From Uranotaenia lowii (lineage: Eukaryota > Arthropoda > Insecta > Diptera > Culicidae): a DNA stretch of 64,000 bases. Below are positions 1-10,215 of the stretch, one piece after another. The stretch covers positions 124,248,714-124,312,713 of the forward strand of contig NC_073691.1 of NCBI RefSeq assembly GCF_029784155.1, in the 5' to 3' direction. Made by a program: the position numbers and the translations under genes. The notes below the pieces were generated by a model. It was not told the origin of the DNA and did not search any database. It saw only the letters and a program-made list of their open reading frames with translations. The stretch's first letter is position 1, and each line of letters opens with the position of its first letter.

Positions 1-799
1 AGTCTATTATAGGAAATAATACCATTCGCATCGCAAAAAATTAGACTGCGCACTCATAACTGCGAAATTTGTGCGATCTGTCAAATCAGTATAAAATCTG
101 ACGGTTTTCTACACGCTAACCGCTTTTCAGTTAAACTTTATACGGATAACTCCGACTGCAAAACATAGCACGAAATCCAACATTCAATGAATGATTGCTA
201 CCGTGTCGTCGAACTCTAAACTTATTTAAACAACTACAGGTTTTCATTTTTTTTCGTGAATTTGTCCGCTGGTTAACCCCATCGCAAACAGGTTTTTTTT
301 ATTATTCATTTTTCCGTGATTTTGACCGCTGATTGACCAAGTTCAAGGCAAACACAATTTTTTGTTTTGTAAACAATAGATAATCCGATAATAATATTTG
401 GTATACATGTTTGTTTGACAACTTTTTATTAAATCATCTTTCAATGTTTTCCGCTTGTTCATCCGATTTAATTTCAGTCGATAAATAATCCTTATGTAGA
501 ACAATGCTCATTTTTTTCTTGAATATTGTAATTTTTTTTTACAGTGGTACCCTACGGGAGCCCAAATCAGCTATCGCAGAAATAGAAAAAAAGAGTGGAT
601 CAGCAATATAAAAAGGTTTTGTAAATGCTGTATAGCTGTCTTCCAAACCGGAATAAAAATAAATGACAGATTTTCTTTTTAATCTTATGAGATGGTTTTG
701 TAATGGTTCTGTAGCTATCCTGAAGAAAATTTATATAGTGATCTTCTAAAAATACGCTTCTCGGCTATTAACACTTTATCAAGCCTGTTAAAAAACCAT
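1..799. other. AT-rich sequence, no feature recognised
   Basis: AT-rich sequence with homopolymer T runs. I see no reading frame with recognisable domains, no terminal inverted repeat and no RNA gene. It abuts the truncated 5' side of the copia element, so it may be the DNA into which that fragment was placed. Confidence 0.5.
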
Positions 800-832
800 A
801 CACATTTTGTATAAAACCTTGAAGAATTAAAA

Positions 833-1260
833 ATGTTACTTGGGATAGCAACCGGCGAGCACGATGTCCAAAGTGGTTTGTTCAAATTTTCTGAGCGAAC
901 AAAAATGGCAATCGTTGCAGTTTCCTCAACTGACCAGAAAACGTGGCACAGAAGGATGGGCCATCTCAACATAAGCAGCCTGAAGCAACTGAAAAGTGGT
1001 CTTGCATCCGGAAGCAACAGCGATTACCTTTTCCGAAGAAGGGGAGTCGTGCCAATGAGGTCCTGGAAATTGTGCACTCCGATATTTGCGGGCCGATGGA
1101 GGTGCCATCCATCGGCGGACATCGGTACTACATATCTTTCACCGAAAACAAAACGAGGCGGGCGGTGATCTATTTCCTGGAGAAGAAAACCGATTCCGAG
1201 GTGCTGAGGGCATTCAACGATTACTGCAACCAAGCTGAACGTCAAACTGCAGTTCTGGGC
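833..1260 (+). pseudogene. copia GAG-pre-integrase and integrase N-terminal remnant
   Basis: From 833 one frame reads a GAG-pre-integrase motif (TWHRRMGHLN...LKQLKSG), with the two histidines of the HHCC zinc-binding module. The frame then shifts near 1020 and continues with NEVLEIVHSDICGPMEVPS, the start of the integrase core carrying the first catalytic Asp (HSD), down to FNDYCNQAE. Only one cysteine of the zinc module is evident around the shift. The following sequence jumps directly to the C-terminal integrase region, so the second Asp and the Glu of the DD35E triad are gone. Known role: integration of retrotransposon cDNA. This piece cannot do it. Confidence 0.8.
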
Positions 1261-1654
1261 TGAGGCAGTTGGGGCAGCGACGTACCTATCGAATCGTTCG
1301 CCAACCAAGGGGCAAACAGTAACACCCGAGGAAGCATGGAGTGGGCGAAAGCCAAATTTGTCCCACGTCCGTGTTTTTGGTTCGGAAGTGATGGCACACG
1401 TGCCCAAGCAGCGAAGGCAAAAATGGGATCCGAAAGCGTTTGAAGCAGTTCTCGTCAGATTCGAAACGGAAACCAAGGCATACCGTTTGTACAATCCGAT
1501 GACAAACGACGTGTTCAAGTGTCGAGATGTGACGATAATTAGCGATCCGGAGTACTCAAATCAGCAGCCAATGCATGGTACCTGCAAGAAGCCATCAACC
1601 GAAAGTCCGAACGTTCGTCAGTCTGGATTTCCAAGACAGCTTACCGATACCTGA
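1242..1654 (+). pseudogene. copia integrase C-terminal region remnant
   Basis: The frame beginning around 1242 reads KLQFWAEAVGAATYLSNRSP followed by VRVFGSEVMAHVPKQRRQKWDPK and a KAYRLYNP segment, typical of the region after the copia integrase core. The junction with the preceding frame (FNDYCNQAE to KLQFWAEAV) skips the catalytic centre, so a few hundred bases have been deleted. The frame closes near 1654 and the linker to RT continues in other frames through about 1900 (acidic, Ser-rich stretch). Confidence 0.75.
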
Positions 1655-1900
1655 TGCAGGAGACAGTGTGGTTGAGGCCGCACACAATCCCGTAGTCGAG
1701 CTGGAGAACGAATCTGAGTCAGACGTGTCTCAGTATTTTTCGGAGGTGGATGAAATTAGCAGCAGCGATTTGTCTGATGAAGCAGTTGGTGACGTGACCA
1801 TCACGGCGCTCCCCCCGCAACAAAACTCATATCCACCTTTGTCACAGGTGTCGAGGCGCAGCGGAAGGGAGCGGCTATTCCAGGCAAGTACCATGACTTT

Positions 1901-3580
1901 GTGTTACCGAACAATGGCTTTCCGCATCACAATTTTTCAGTACCACCCGCTCCCAATGATGGTCCAAGTAGCAGCCGTCAAGGTCTAAAGGTTAGCACCG
2001 GCCGTGCGAAACCGAAAGCATCGAGCGATCCGCGAACCCCGGCGGAGGCATTGCATGGCAGCGATGCTCATCTCTGGCATAAGGCGATAGACGAAGAGTT
2101 TCAAGCTTTATTCGACAACCAGACGTGGGACCTTGTCGAGTTACCCCCCGGCAAAAGAGCGATCGGTTCGAAATGGCTGTTCAAGACCAAGGAGGACGAA
2201 AAAGGCAACATTGTGCGGCACAAAGCGAGAATAGTTGCACAGGGCTTCACGCAAAAGTTCGGTGTTGACTACGACGAGGTGTTCGCGCCGGTAGCGAAAC
2301 AGGTGACATTTCGCTCACTTTTGACTGTGGCCGCGGTTTCCGCGGTTTCCACGGTTCGTCACGTCGATGTGAAGACAGCGTACCTGAACGGGCATCTGGA
2401 AGAAACCATCTACATGCGCCAGCCAGAAGGTTATCACAGCGGAGACGAACGTTCCGTATGCCGTTTAAGGAGGAGCTTATATGGCCTGAAGCAATACACA
2501 CGTGTCTGGAACCAGAAGGTCGACGAAGTCTTCAAGGCGATGGGGTTCAAGCCGTCCAAGTTTGATCCGTGCCTGTACATGCGGAATGATAATCGAGAAT
2601 TCATCCTAGTTTACGTGGATGATATGATTATCGTGACTCCAACCGAAAAGGAATTTCAAACCATCTTCAAATTACTTCAAAGTAATTTCGTCGTCGTGGA
2701 TCTTGGCGAAGTTCGGCAATTCCTTGGGATCGAGGTAACGAAAACTGAAACCGGATACAGACTGAACCAGGAAGTATACATCCGGAAACTCACGAACCGT
2801 TTCGGTTTGGAAAGCGCCAAGCCGTCCAAAGTCCCCCTGGATGTCGGCTATCTACAGCAGAAGGAGGAGCAGGACAAACTGGACAACAATCAACAGTATT
2901 TAAGTTTGATCGGTGGTCAACTGTACATCGCCGTTCATACTCGTCCTGACATAGCGGTAAGCGTTTCAATCTTGGCCCAAAAATCAAGTTGTCCCACTCA
3001 GCAAGACTGGACTGAAGCAAAGCGAGTCTTGCGTTACTTGTTCGCAACAAAGGGTCATCATCTTCAGCTCGGAGGATCGAAGGCTGATCTCAAGATGTTC
3101 GTCGACGCAGACTGGGCTGGAGATTGCCGTGACAGGAAGTCGAATTCTGGCTTTCTGATTCTCTTCGGTGGAGGTGCAGTTGCATGGGGCTCACGGAAAC
3201 AAACCTGCGTTTCCTTGAGTTCAACAGAAGCTGAGTTCATCGCGTTGGCTGAAGGATGCCAAGAACTCGTCTGGTTGCAGCGACTTGTACGGGAAATCGG
3301 CGAGGCTACTGAGGATCCAACCACCGTATACGAGGACAACCAGAGTACCATCAAGATGGTTGGAAGTGATTGTCTTGAGAGGAGAACCAAGCACATCGAA
3401 ACGCGATTTTTCTTCGTTCGAGATCTGCAAGAAAAGAAGCTGATCAATTTGGAATATTGTCCTACCGAAAACATGCTTGCTGATATCCTGACCAAACCAT
3501 TGCAACGAGTTCGTCTGGAGAAGCTGCGTGGAGAGATCGGAATTAAATCGGATCAACTCGAGGAGGAGTGTCGGAAGTAG
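1901..3580 (+). CDS. copia reverse transcriptase-RNase H, intact frame of a defective element
   Basis: A 559-codon frame holding the C-terminal half of a copia polyprotein. RT motifs in order: WHKAIDEEFQAL, KWLFKTKEDEKG, RHKARIVAQGFTQ, DVKTAYLNGHL, SLYGLKQ and the catalytic YVDD near residues 238-241. RNase H follows with D402/D404 (DADWAG), E443/E445 (STEAEF) and D479 (EDNQST), all acidic residues present. It ends at a stop at 3578-3580 just before the presumed LTR. The first codons are only frame coordinates: in the element this would be made as part of gag-pol, and the upstream parts are frameshifted, so expression as a proper polyprotein is unlikely. Family confidence is high; functional status is inferred dead. 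Confidence 0.87.
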   Translation: MLPNNGFPHHNFSVPPAPNDGPSSSRQGLKVSTGRAKPKASSDPRTPAEALHGSDAHLWHKAIDEEFQALFDNQTWDLVELPPGKRAIGSKWLFKTKEDEKGNIVRHKARIVAQGFTQKFGVDYDEVFAPVAKQVTFRSLLTVAAVSAVSTVRHVDVKTAYLNGHLEETIYMRQPEGYHSGDERSVCRLRRSLYGLKQYTRVWNQKVDEVFKAMGFKPSKFDPCLYMRNDNREFILVYVDDMIIVTPTEKEFQTIFKLLQSNFVVVDLGEVRQFLGIEVTKTETGYRLNQEVYIRKLTNRFGLESAKPSKVPLDVGYLQQKEEQDKLDNNQQYLSLIGGQLYIAVHTRPDIAVSVSILAQKSSCPTQQDWTEAKRVLRYLFATKGHHLQLGGSKADLKMFVDADWAGDCRDRKSNSGFLILFGGGAVAWGSRKQTCVSLSSTEAEFIALAEGCQELVWLQRLVREIGEATEDPTTVYEDNQSTIKMVGSDCLERRTKHIETRFFFVRDLQEKKLINLEYCPTENMLADILTKPLQRVRLEKLRGEIGIKSDQLEEECRK

Positions 3581-3589
3581 CAGGCGTGT

Positions 3590-3760
3590 TGTTCCATTTA
3601 AATAATTATAATTGATCAAAGCAATCGTTAACTAGATTTAAAATAGTATAAAAGCAAGAGAAAAATTCAATTCATTCTTTGTAAACTATCAAACCAAAGT
3701 AGTTGTTATTTCTACGGTCAATACTAATAGTTTTCAAAGTGGTCCCTACCGCGGTGAGGT
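3590..3760 (+). repeat. possible copia 3' LTR
   Basis: Starts TGTTG shortly after the polyprotein stop and contains a TATA box (TATAAAAG at 3647-3654) in a promoter-like setting. No second copy of the sequence exists in the window because the 5' end is missing, so the LTR limits cannot be confirmed; the right edge is a guess. Confidence 0.4.
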
Positions 3761-4794
3761 TATATTGATTTCGGATTAGCTAATATTTTGAAACAAGTTT
3801 AAATTAAAATGACTGTTCAAAGTTTATAAGTGGTAAGTTGAGAACAAGCTAAGTGTTTCAATAAGGCTCAATTCAAGACTGAATAAAAAAACTTATCGTT
3901 GTATAAATCTTCTGTAAGATTTTAAAAATATAAAAAAGGTTTTTCGCTTCGAAGACAAAATTGAAAAAAAATCATAGAAAAACTGTAATTTAAGTTTTTG
4001 AGGTTTTTTTTTCTTTAACCGTATATTTACAGGTTAAGTGGATTTTTATTTCATATTTTTATTTTATTTAATTTTAAATGCATTGCCGCTTTTATAAAAA
4101 TGTCGGTTTTAAATTGATTTTTTACGGCTTCCAAATGCATGTTTTTCTTCAATAATTTTCTCGATACTTTTAGATACGAAACGTTCATAAGATTTTTATT
4201 TTGAGTGAATTTCAGCTGAGCTTTGTGGAAAACTTTCCTTATAAAATTTGAAAATCATTTGATGCCCTCAGAGCCAGGGAGGGAATAAATCATTAAAGCG
4301 GGTTTCAAAGAAAATCCCTTTAAATGTTTTCATATTGTCTGTTTAAGGCGTTTCGAGTCAAAGGGTGCAAAAAACGTCAAATTTGAGTAATAATGCAAAA
4401 AAATCCGAAAAATTTATGGGAATCGTGAAGAACGAAAATTTTGGAGCGTGTTTTATCGAAAACAGCTAAAACGCATTTTTAACCTTTTGGCTCTGAAGGC
4501 CTTATATTATAATTTTCGGAAAATTATATATAAGGCCAGTTTTGATTCCTTCAAAAAAATATGAAGAATCTTTTTTTTAAATCCGAATTTTATAATGATT
4601 AAAGATAAGATACGAAGAATCGTTTCTAACTTGAAATTAATTATTTTTTCACTTGTTCACCAACTCACATCATTTGATTATCAATAAAATAACTAGAATT
4701 CGTACTTATTCATTAAAATAATAAAATTGTGAATACTTGAACATGACATAAAATTTCAGTTTTTCAAGAAGTTTAAACCATTTTGTATAACTTT
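3761..4794. other. AT-rich non-coding sequence with a small palindrome
   Basis: No gene or recognisable mobile element. The only structure I see is a 36-bp near-perfect palindrome at 4500-4535 (CCTTATATTATAATTTTC, spacer, AAAATTATATATAAGG). Confidence 0.5.
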
Positions 4795-5279
4795 AACTTA
4801 AATTTTGTTCTTTTTAACGAATAGTCACCGTTGATTATTATTTTTATGATGGTTTAATGGCTTTGCGGTGAACTTTTTACTACGAAAATTCTTGATAGAA
4901 GAATTACAAATTGAAAGTAAATGACGGATAGACAAAGCAGATGCTTAATAGAAGAAAATTGAAAGATGTTGAAAATGAGCCAAGAGCATATTTTTATGGA
5001 AATAAAGCTTCAAAGGTGCGTTCTAGACCCTTTGTCCCGCATCAATTGAATGGCTGAGAGAAGTAATAGCGAGAGGCGCAATTACGTTCACCCATACATC
5101 CAACCCGATGGATTGGCAAAGCACGTGCTTCCCAATCGGACAAAAAGTCTAGACCGCATGGCTCTGGTGAAGCTTTCCTATTGCTGAGCCAGTTCAAGCG
5201 ATGTGTTATTGGTTTTTTCAGATTCCGTTTTTATCGGCAGCGCTACTTATTGTTAATATGTGAAAATCGGAATAGAATG

Positions 5280-5345
5280 GTAAGTGTTCTTAAATATCAT
5301 TTAGTTGTGCTGGTTCTCGTCATAATTCTATTGATTTTGTTTCAG
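5280..5345 (+). other. 66-nt GT-AG intron-like sequence inside the TIR element
   Basis: GTAAGTG donor directly after an ATG, AT-rich body and a TTTTGTTTCAG acceptor. The length (66 nt) is the usual size of short dipteran introns. The same sequence, also 66 nt with both splice sites kept, occurs on the minus strand at 8811-8876. Splicing is inference. Confidence 0.5.
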
Positions 5346-5523
5346 ATCGGCCCAGAGAGCATTGAGGTGTATTCCACGTCATCCTCCAGCCGGAAAAGCC
5401 GAACCTGACCGGATTAGTCGAACGGAGGAGGCCATGAATGTACGCAACGCAGGTGGATTCAGCGGCCATAGCGGCTCAGAAGAACGCGAAGCCGAATTAC
5501 CAGTCCCTATCTATCTCCAATAA
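5346..5523 (+). other. Exon-like GC-rich block with poly(A) signal
   Basis: Follows the intron-like acceptor, is clearly richer in GC than its surroundings, and runs to CCAATAAATATC (AATAAA near 5520). One frame (S-A-Q-R-A-L-R-C...) stays open across the block and stops in the TAA overlapping the signal, but it does not join an open frame across the upstream splice site. I do not recognise the product. It may be a captured 3' exon or a non-coding transcript end. Confidence 0.35.
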
Positions 5524-5589
5524 ATATCATTTTTGAAAGCATTTTTTATTTTTTTAATTCTTATTGAAGAAAACAATCAAAGCAACCAG

Positions 5590-5815
5590 CATTTACCTTT
5601 TAAATCAGTGAATGGGAAAACGGTATTATTTACTATTTTGCTAGGTGAATGCGAAAAAGGTAAAATTTACCTTTTGCTAGGTAAATTGAAAAAAGGTAAA
5701 ATTTACCTTTTTGCTAGGTGAATGAAAAAATGGTAAAATTTACCTCGAAAGAGGGGTGGAAAAAATTCACCTCGCAAAAAGGTAAATTTTACCTTTTTTT
5801 TATTTTCCGTGTACT
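5590..5815. repeat. Palindromic GGTAAAATTTACC minisatellite-like block
   Basis: Several imperfect units of AAAGGTAAAATTTACCTTTT alternating with CTAGGTGAAT, ending at TTTTCCGTGTA. Each core is self-complementary. Counterparts lie at 8390-8580 in the inverted copy, and a longer diverged array is at 8990-9320. Confidence 0.65.
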
Positions 5816-6172
5816 TATTGTTTTCACGCAAGTACCGTAAACGTCCCTACTTTTGCCAACTATTTTATTTTTGAACTGTATTTTGAAATTTTTACCCCTT
5901 ATTTAACCCTCCCAAAGCCAAGTGATTTTAATCTTGTTACCAGAGCCATGCGGTCTAGACTTTTTGTCCGATTGGGAAGCACGTGCTTTGCCAATCCATC
6001 GGGTTGGATGTATGGGTGAACGTAATTGCGCCTTTCGCTATTACTTCTCTCAGCCATTCAATTGATGCGGGACAAAGGGTCTAGAACGCACCTTTGAAGC
6101 TTTCCATAAAAATATGCTCTTGGCTCATTTTCAACATCTTTCAATTTTCGTCTATTAAGCATCCGCTTTCCC

Positions 6173-6565
6173 GCATAGCTCAATACGACACTCCATATCT
6201 TCCATATTATTCCGTTCTGATTACATTAATAGTAACGTTCCATGATGTGCCTTGGGCTAATGTGCATTAGCTAGAAACGGATATAATATTATTCATGAAA
6301 GATACGATTAATATTCTAAGAAATAAATTGATTATTTTTGCAACGCACTGAGATGATTCAAAATTATTTCTTAAAGATACAATGAATCGTTTTGAAAATA
6401 AAATGATTATTTTAGCAACACGCTTCAACTCTTCTGCTGTCAGACTACACGCGGTTTGATTTCGGAAAAAATATCTTCGAGCAAAAGAGTTCGCGTGAAT
6501 TTAACGAGCTGTGGTTCTGGCCAGCGCCAGACCTCCGCGGAATAAAAACTGCGCAAGGTTAGAGG
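6173..6565. other. Spacer between the two inverted element copies
   Basis: AT-rich, with several ACGATT/AATCGTT stretches and no coding signal. It probably belongs to yet another decayed repeat, because similar ATCGTT-rich sequence flanks the other side at 7850-8060. Confidence 0.35.
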
Positions 6566-7472
6566 TAACCCGAATAGAATTGCACCGTGAAAAAACCATG
6601 AATTCCATATTCACAAACCATAAATTATACGATCTACACAATGATTATTATCGTCTTCGATACCGTGAATGCACGTTGTAATTTATAGTTTTCGACCATA
6701 CATTTCATAGTTTTGACAAAAATAACCATGAAAAAGGGGTATTGTTATGCAGCGTGACTATGAAAAAAATGGCGATTTTCCATACATTCGGAAGCCCAAA
6801 ATTATAAAGTTCATGGTTAGAACAGCTTCCATTTTTTCATGGTAAAACCATGAAAATTTGGTAATTTACATTGTTCGCCCGCTGAAATAAAAATCTTTGC
6901 TCTTTGTGGGGTTTTTGTTATTGTTTTAAATTGTCATCATTTTTATAATTTTTTAAAACTAGAAACGAATGAATTTATTTACATTAGCTATATATTTATC
7001 TAAACAATCTTTAACACTTTATTCACACACTCCAAATTGTTAATCATTCGCTGAATCTTGAGGCTCGCAACTCCCGCATCTTATTGCTGCTCGTATGGCA
7101 TCCGTTGGTTATCACATCCTGTGCCACTCGTATGTCGGATTTATATTGCTGGAATTGATAAAAAAACGACTCAATATATTTGCCCTTTGGATATATTCGA
7201 TATCAAACTTACCATTGCGCCCATTTCCGAACACTTCGAACAAATTTACAACAAAAAACCGAAAAACTGACTGCCGGCCGACCGGGAATTATAAAAGAGG
7301 AAAAAAAAACACGTGCCGCGGCTGTCAAAATATCAACCGTACACGCAAAACTTGGAGTGTGTAAATTTTTGAAATACGCTCGGATGTTCTTTTTACCATG
7401 AAATACATGATAACATTAAAATTCATTGGAAAATGAATGTAATACCATGGTTCTGTGCTATTCGGGAAGTTA
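6566..7472. mobile_element. MITE with CCCGAATAG ends
   Basis: Left end TAACCCGAATAGAATTGCAC followed by AAAACCATGAATTCC; right end CCATGGTTCTGTGCTATTCGGG. The termini are inverted and imperfect. About 170 bp near the left end (AACCATGAATTCC, then TTCGACCATACATTTCATAG) reappears in reverse complement at 41170-41370, where it also finishes at CTATTCGGG. No coding capacity is evident. Confidence 0.62.
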
Positions 7473-7542
7473 AAGCACGTGAAAATAAAGTTTGTTCTTA
7501 GAAGGATTCCTAATATTTTGTCTTAATTGAATATTGTTTCAG

Positions 7543-7775
7543 GTTCAGAGGAAAATCCCTGCAGCCGGAATCTGCTGGAGGCAACACCAACGTAGCAGCA
7601 GCGCGAAGCTGATAGCTGAAGAATCGGCCGGAATTGCTGCAGCAAGAAACAGATACCGCAGGATTGAACCAACGACCAAGCGGACACTTCCTCAATATGG
7701 CCAAAACTGACGATTTTATGATAAGTATTTTAAGATAAACTTTATTTACAGCAAATAAAATAAATGTAATAAATT
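7543..7775 (+). other. Exon-like block with acceptor, 54-codon frame and poly(A) signals
   Basis: A polypyrimidine-like stretch ending GTTTCAG at 7542 precedes GC-rich sequence with one open frame from 7546 (QRKIPAAGICWRQHQRSS...) to a TGA at 7708-7710, followed by overlapping AATAAA signals near 7755-7770. The composition contrasts with the AT-rich surroundings. I do not recognise the peptide. It resembles a 3'-terminal exon caught between the two inverted element copies; no donor partner was identified. Confidence 0.35.
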
Positions 7776-8810
7776 GAACTAAATGTTTTTCATTCTTTCC
7801 GAAAATCGAATTAAAATTATTAATTTTGATCTTTTTATCAACACTACACGATATGCTGTATCGTTATTTTTCTTATGAGACAATCATTCAGTAAAGATAC
7901 CACGTATGATATAGCTCGCTTGAGAGCAAGTAGAAAAAAGCAAAAAAATGAATCGTTCATTTACTTAACAACCCGTTCCCTGTATCGTTATTTGTGTCTA
8001 AACGATTCCATTTCATGAAAAAACGATTAGTATAATCGTTCATTAATAACCCAAAAACGATAAAGGGAATCTTTTGGGTGTCTTGGGAAGAAGATAATGG
8101 GGATCGTCATCGTATGATACTGCTCCATGCGGGTTGTCTATCCGTCATTTAATTTCAATCTGTAATTCTTCTATCAAGAATTTTCGTAGTAAAAAGTTCA
8201 CCGCAATGCCATTAAACCATCATAAAAATAATAATCAACGGTGACTATTCGTTAAAAAGAATAAAATCACTTGGCTTTGGGAGGGTTAAATAAGGGGTAA
8301 AAATTTCAAAATACAGTTCAAAAATAAAATAGTTGGCAAAAGTAGGGACGTTTACGGTACTTGCGTGAAAACAATAAGTACACGGAAAATAAAAAAAAGG
8401 TAAAATTTACCTTTTTGCGAGGTGAATTTTTTCCACCCCTCTTTCGAGGTAAATTTTACCATTTTTTCATTCACCTAGCAAAAAGGTAAATTTTACCTTT
8501 TTCGCATTCACCTAGCAAAATAGTAAATAATACCGTTTTCCCATTCACTGATTTAAAAGGTAAATGCTGGTTGGTTTGATTGTTTTCTTCAATAAGAATT
8601 AAAAAAATAAAAAATTCTTTCAAAAATGATATTTATTGGAGATAGATAGGGACTGGTAATTCGGCTTCGCGTTCTTCTGAGCCGCTATGGCCGCTGAATC
8701 CACCTGCGTTGCGTACATTCATGGCCTCCTCCGTTCGACTAATCCGGTCAGGTTCTGCTTTTCCGGCTGGAGGATGACGTGGAATACACCTCAATGCTCT
8801 CTGGGCCGAT

Positions 8811-8876
8811 CTGAAATAAAATCAATAGAATTATGACGAGAACCAGCACAACTAAATGATATTTAAGAACACTTAC
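8811..8876 (-). other. 66-nt intron-like sequence, second copy
   Basis: Minus-strand GTAAGTG donor at 8876 and TTTCAG acceptor at 8811. Same length and sequence as the one at 5280-5345, so both splice sites survive in both copies. Confidence 0.5.
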
Positions 8877-8989
8877 CATTCTATTCCGATTTTCACATAT
8901 TAGGCACAAAGCAAAACTTGTTCCTAGAATGACAAAACAGCTTAACCTCAATGAACGGGTTCGGCGAATAGTTACTTTTTTTTAGAAGA

Positions 8990-9322
8990 ATTGTACCGTT
9001 TTGTTTAGCTCAATCCAGGTCAATTACACCTCGCTACGAGGTAAGTTTTACCTTATTTGGATTTACCTTTTTTTCTAGGTGAATTATACTTTTTTATCGA
9101 GCTCAATTCAGGTGAACTTCACCTCGCTACGAGGTAAGATTTACCTTTTTTGGATTCACCTTTTTTCTCGGTGAATTATACCTTTTTTCCAACCTCGATT
9201 CAGGTAAATTTTACCTCACTGTGAGGTCACTCGAAGAGGTAAAAGTTACCTTTTTGGCTTTCACGAGCGTTCACCTTTGCTAACTCGGTAAATTTTACCT
9301 TTTTATTATTTTCCGTGTAGCG
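8990..9322. repeat. Diverged tandem repeat, units of about 90 bp
   Basis: Three to four imperfect units, each with ACCTCGCTACGAGGTAAG (itself a palindrome), a TTTACCTTTTTTGGATTCACC stretch and TTTTCTAGGTGAATTAT. The block ends at TTTTCCGTGTA, the same boundary string as the repeat at 5590-5815. Confidence 0.6.
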
Positions 9323-9722
9323 CTGCCGATAAAAACGGAATCTGAAAAAAACCAATAACACATCGCTTGAACTGGCTCAGCAATAGGAAAGCTTCACCAG
9401 AGCCATGCGGTCTAGACTTTTTGTCCGATTGGGAAGCACGTGCTTTGCCAATCCATCGGGTTGGATGTATGGGTGAACGTAATTGCGCCTCTCGCTATTA
9501 CTTCTCTCAGCCATTCAATTGATGCGGGACAAAGGGTCTAGAACGCACCTTTGAAGCTTTCCATAAAAATATGCTCTTGGCTCATTTTCCACATCTTTCA
9601 ATTTTCTTCTGTTAAGCATCTGCTTTGTCTATCCGTCATTTAATTTCAATCTGTAATTCTTCTATCAAGAATTTTCGTAGTAAAAAGTTCACCGCAAAGC
9701 CATTAAACCATCATAAAAAAAA

Positions 9723-10215
9723 CTTATATTTTGTGTAACTAGTTGGTTTTTGGTCTTTGCAAATATGGGGTCATCAGAGCCAAAGCGATATATATAAGTG
9801 CAAAAATAATCGATTTCGAGTTAATAATGCAAAACGATTCAGCATATTTCAAACTATATTTGGTTAATATTTTACATTTTTTTTGAATTTTATTTATGTA
9901 CATACTTTTACGTTACAAAGAAAAAAACAAACAACTTTAAAGCGTGCTTTCATGAAATTATCTTTTATGCACTTATACCACTTTTGCTCCAGGGGCCTTA
10001 TATGTATTGAAACTTGAAACTAAAGTTTCAAATCTTAGATTTAACCTCAAATAAAGGTTAACTTTTTAAGATGCACTCTTTGTTTTATAGCTTTGGAAAA
10101 GACTTCATTTTTTTTAATTCTCTTTAAATTTCGATTCGATTCGATGAATTTTATTTTAACGGATGGTGGCTAAATATTCACAAAATTTGCTAAGAGGGGC
10201 GGTAAGCTCCGAAAT
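9723..10215. other. No feature recognised
   Basis: AT-rich non-coding sequence between the inverted element pair and the LINE remnant. Nothing I can support. Confidence 0.5.

Larger units (their letters stand above)
800..3740 (+). mobile_element. 5'-truncated, internally deleted Ty1/copia LTR retrotransposon
   Basis: Domain order is GAG-pre-integrase, integrase pieces, reverse transcriptase, RNase H, which is the Ty1/copia order (integrase before RT). Gag, protease and the 5' LTR are not present upstream. Reading frame changes near 1020, 1245, 1650 and 1890, and the integrase core is deleted, so the copy cannot mobilise itself. The RT/RNase H part remains one open frame, suggesting a fairly recent death. 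A possible 3' LTR follows at about 3590. Confidence 0.88.
4795..6172 (+). mobile_element. Long-TIR non-autonomous element, copy A, with intron-like cargo
   Basis: The left arm (about 4937-5168) is repeated in reverse complement at 5940-6172: blocks such as TGCGGGACAAAGGGTCTAGA and the sequence around GGATTGGCAAAGCACGTGCT match almost base for base. The left end carries about 140 bp more that the right end lacks here but the second copy has (8115-8260). Between the arms lie a 66-nt intron-like sequence, an exon-like block ending in AATAAA, and palindromic GGTAAAATTTACC repeats. No transposase is present, so it would depend on an unknown helper. An inverted copy lies at 8105-9722. Confidence 0.72.
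8105..9722 (-). mobile_element. Long-TIR non-autonomous element, copy B, inverted
   Basis: Reverse complement of copy A. The full outer arm is at 9390-9722, the exon/intron-like cargo at 8640-8900, and the other end keeps only the outer arm (8115-8262), ending near GACGGATAGACA. It also carries about 400 bp absent from copy A (8905-9320), bounded by a TTTTCCGTGTAGCGCTGCC junction and rich in GGTAAA/TTTACC repeats. Copies A and B form a roughly 5-kb imperfect inverted repeat. Confidence 0.72.

Noticed and set aside
1024..1518. 164-codon minus-strand frame over the copia integrase region
   Set aside because: Lies opposite recognisable integrase sequence and has no domain of its own; a shadow of the plus-strand coding bias.
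8990..9322. CRISPR-like array
   Set aside because: Units are adjacent diverged minisatellite repeats without unique spacers, in a eukaryotic transposon context.
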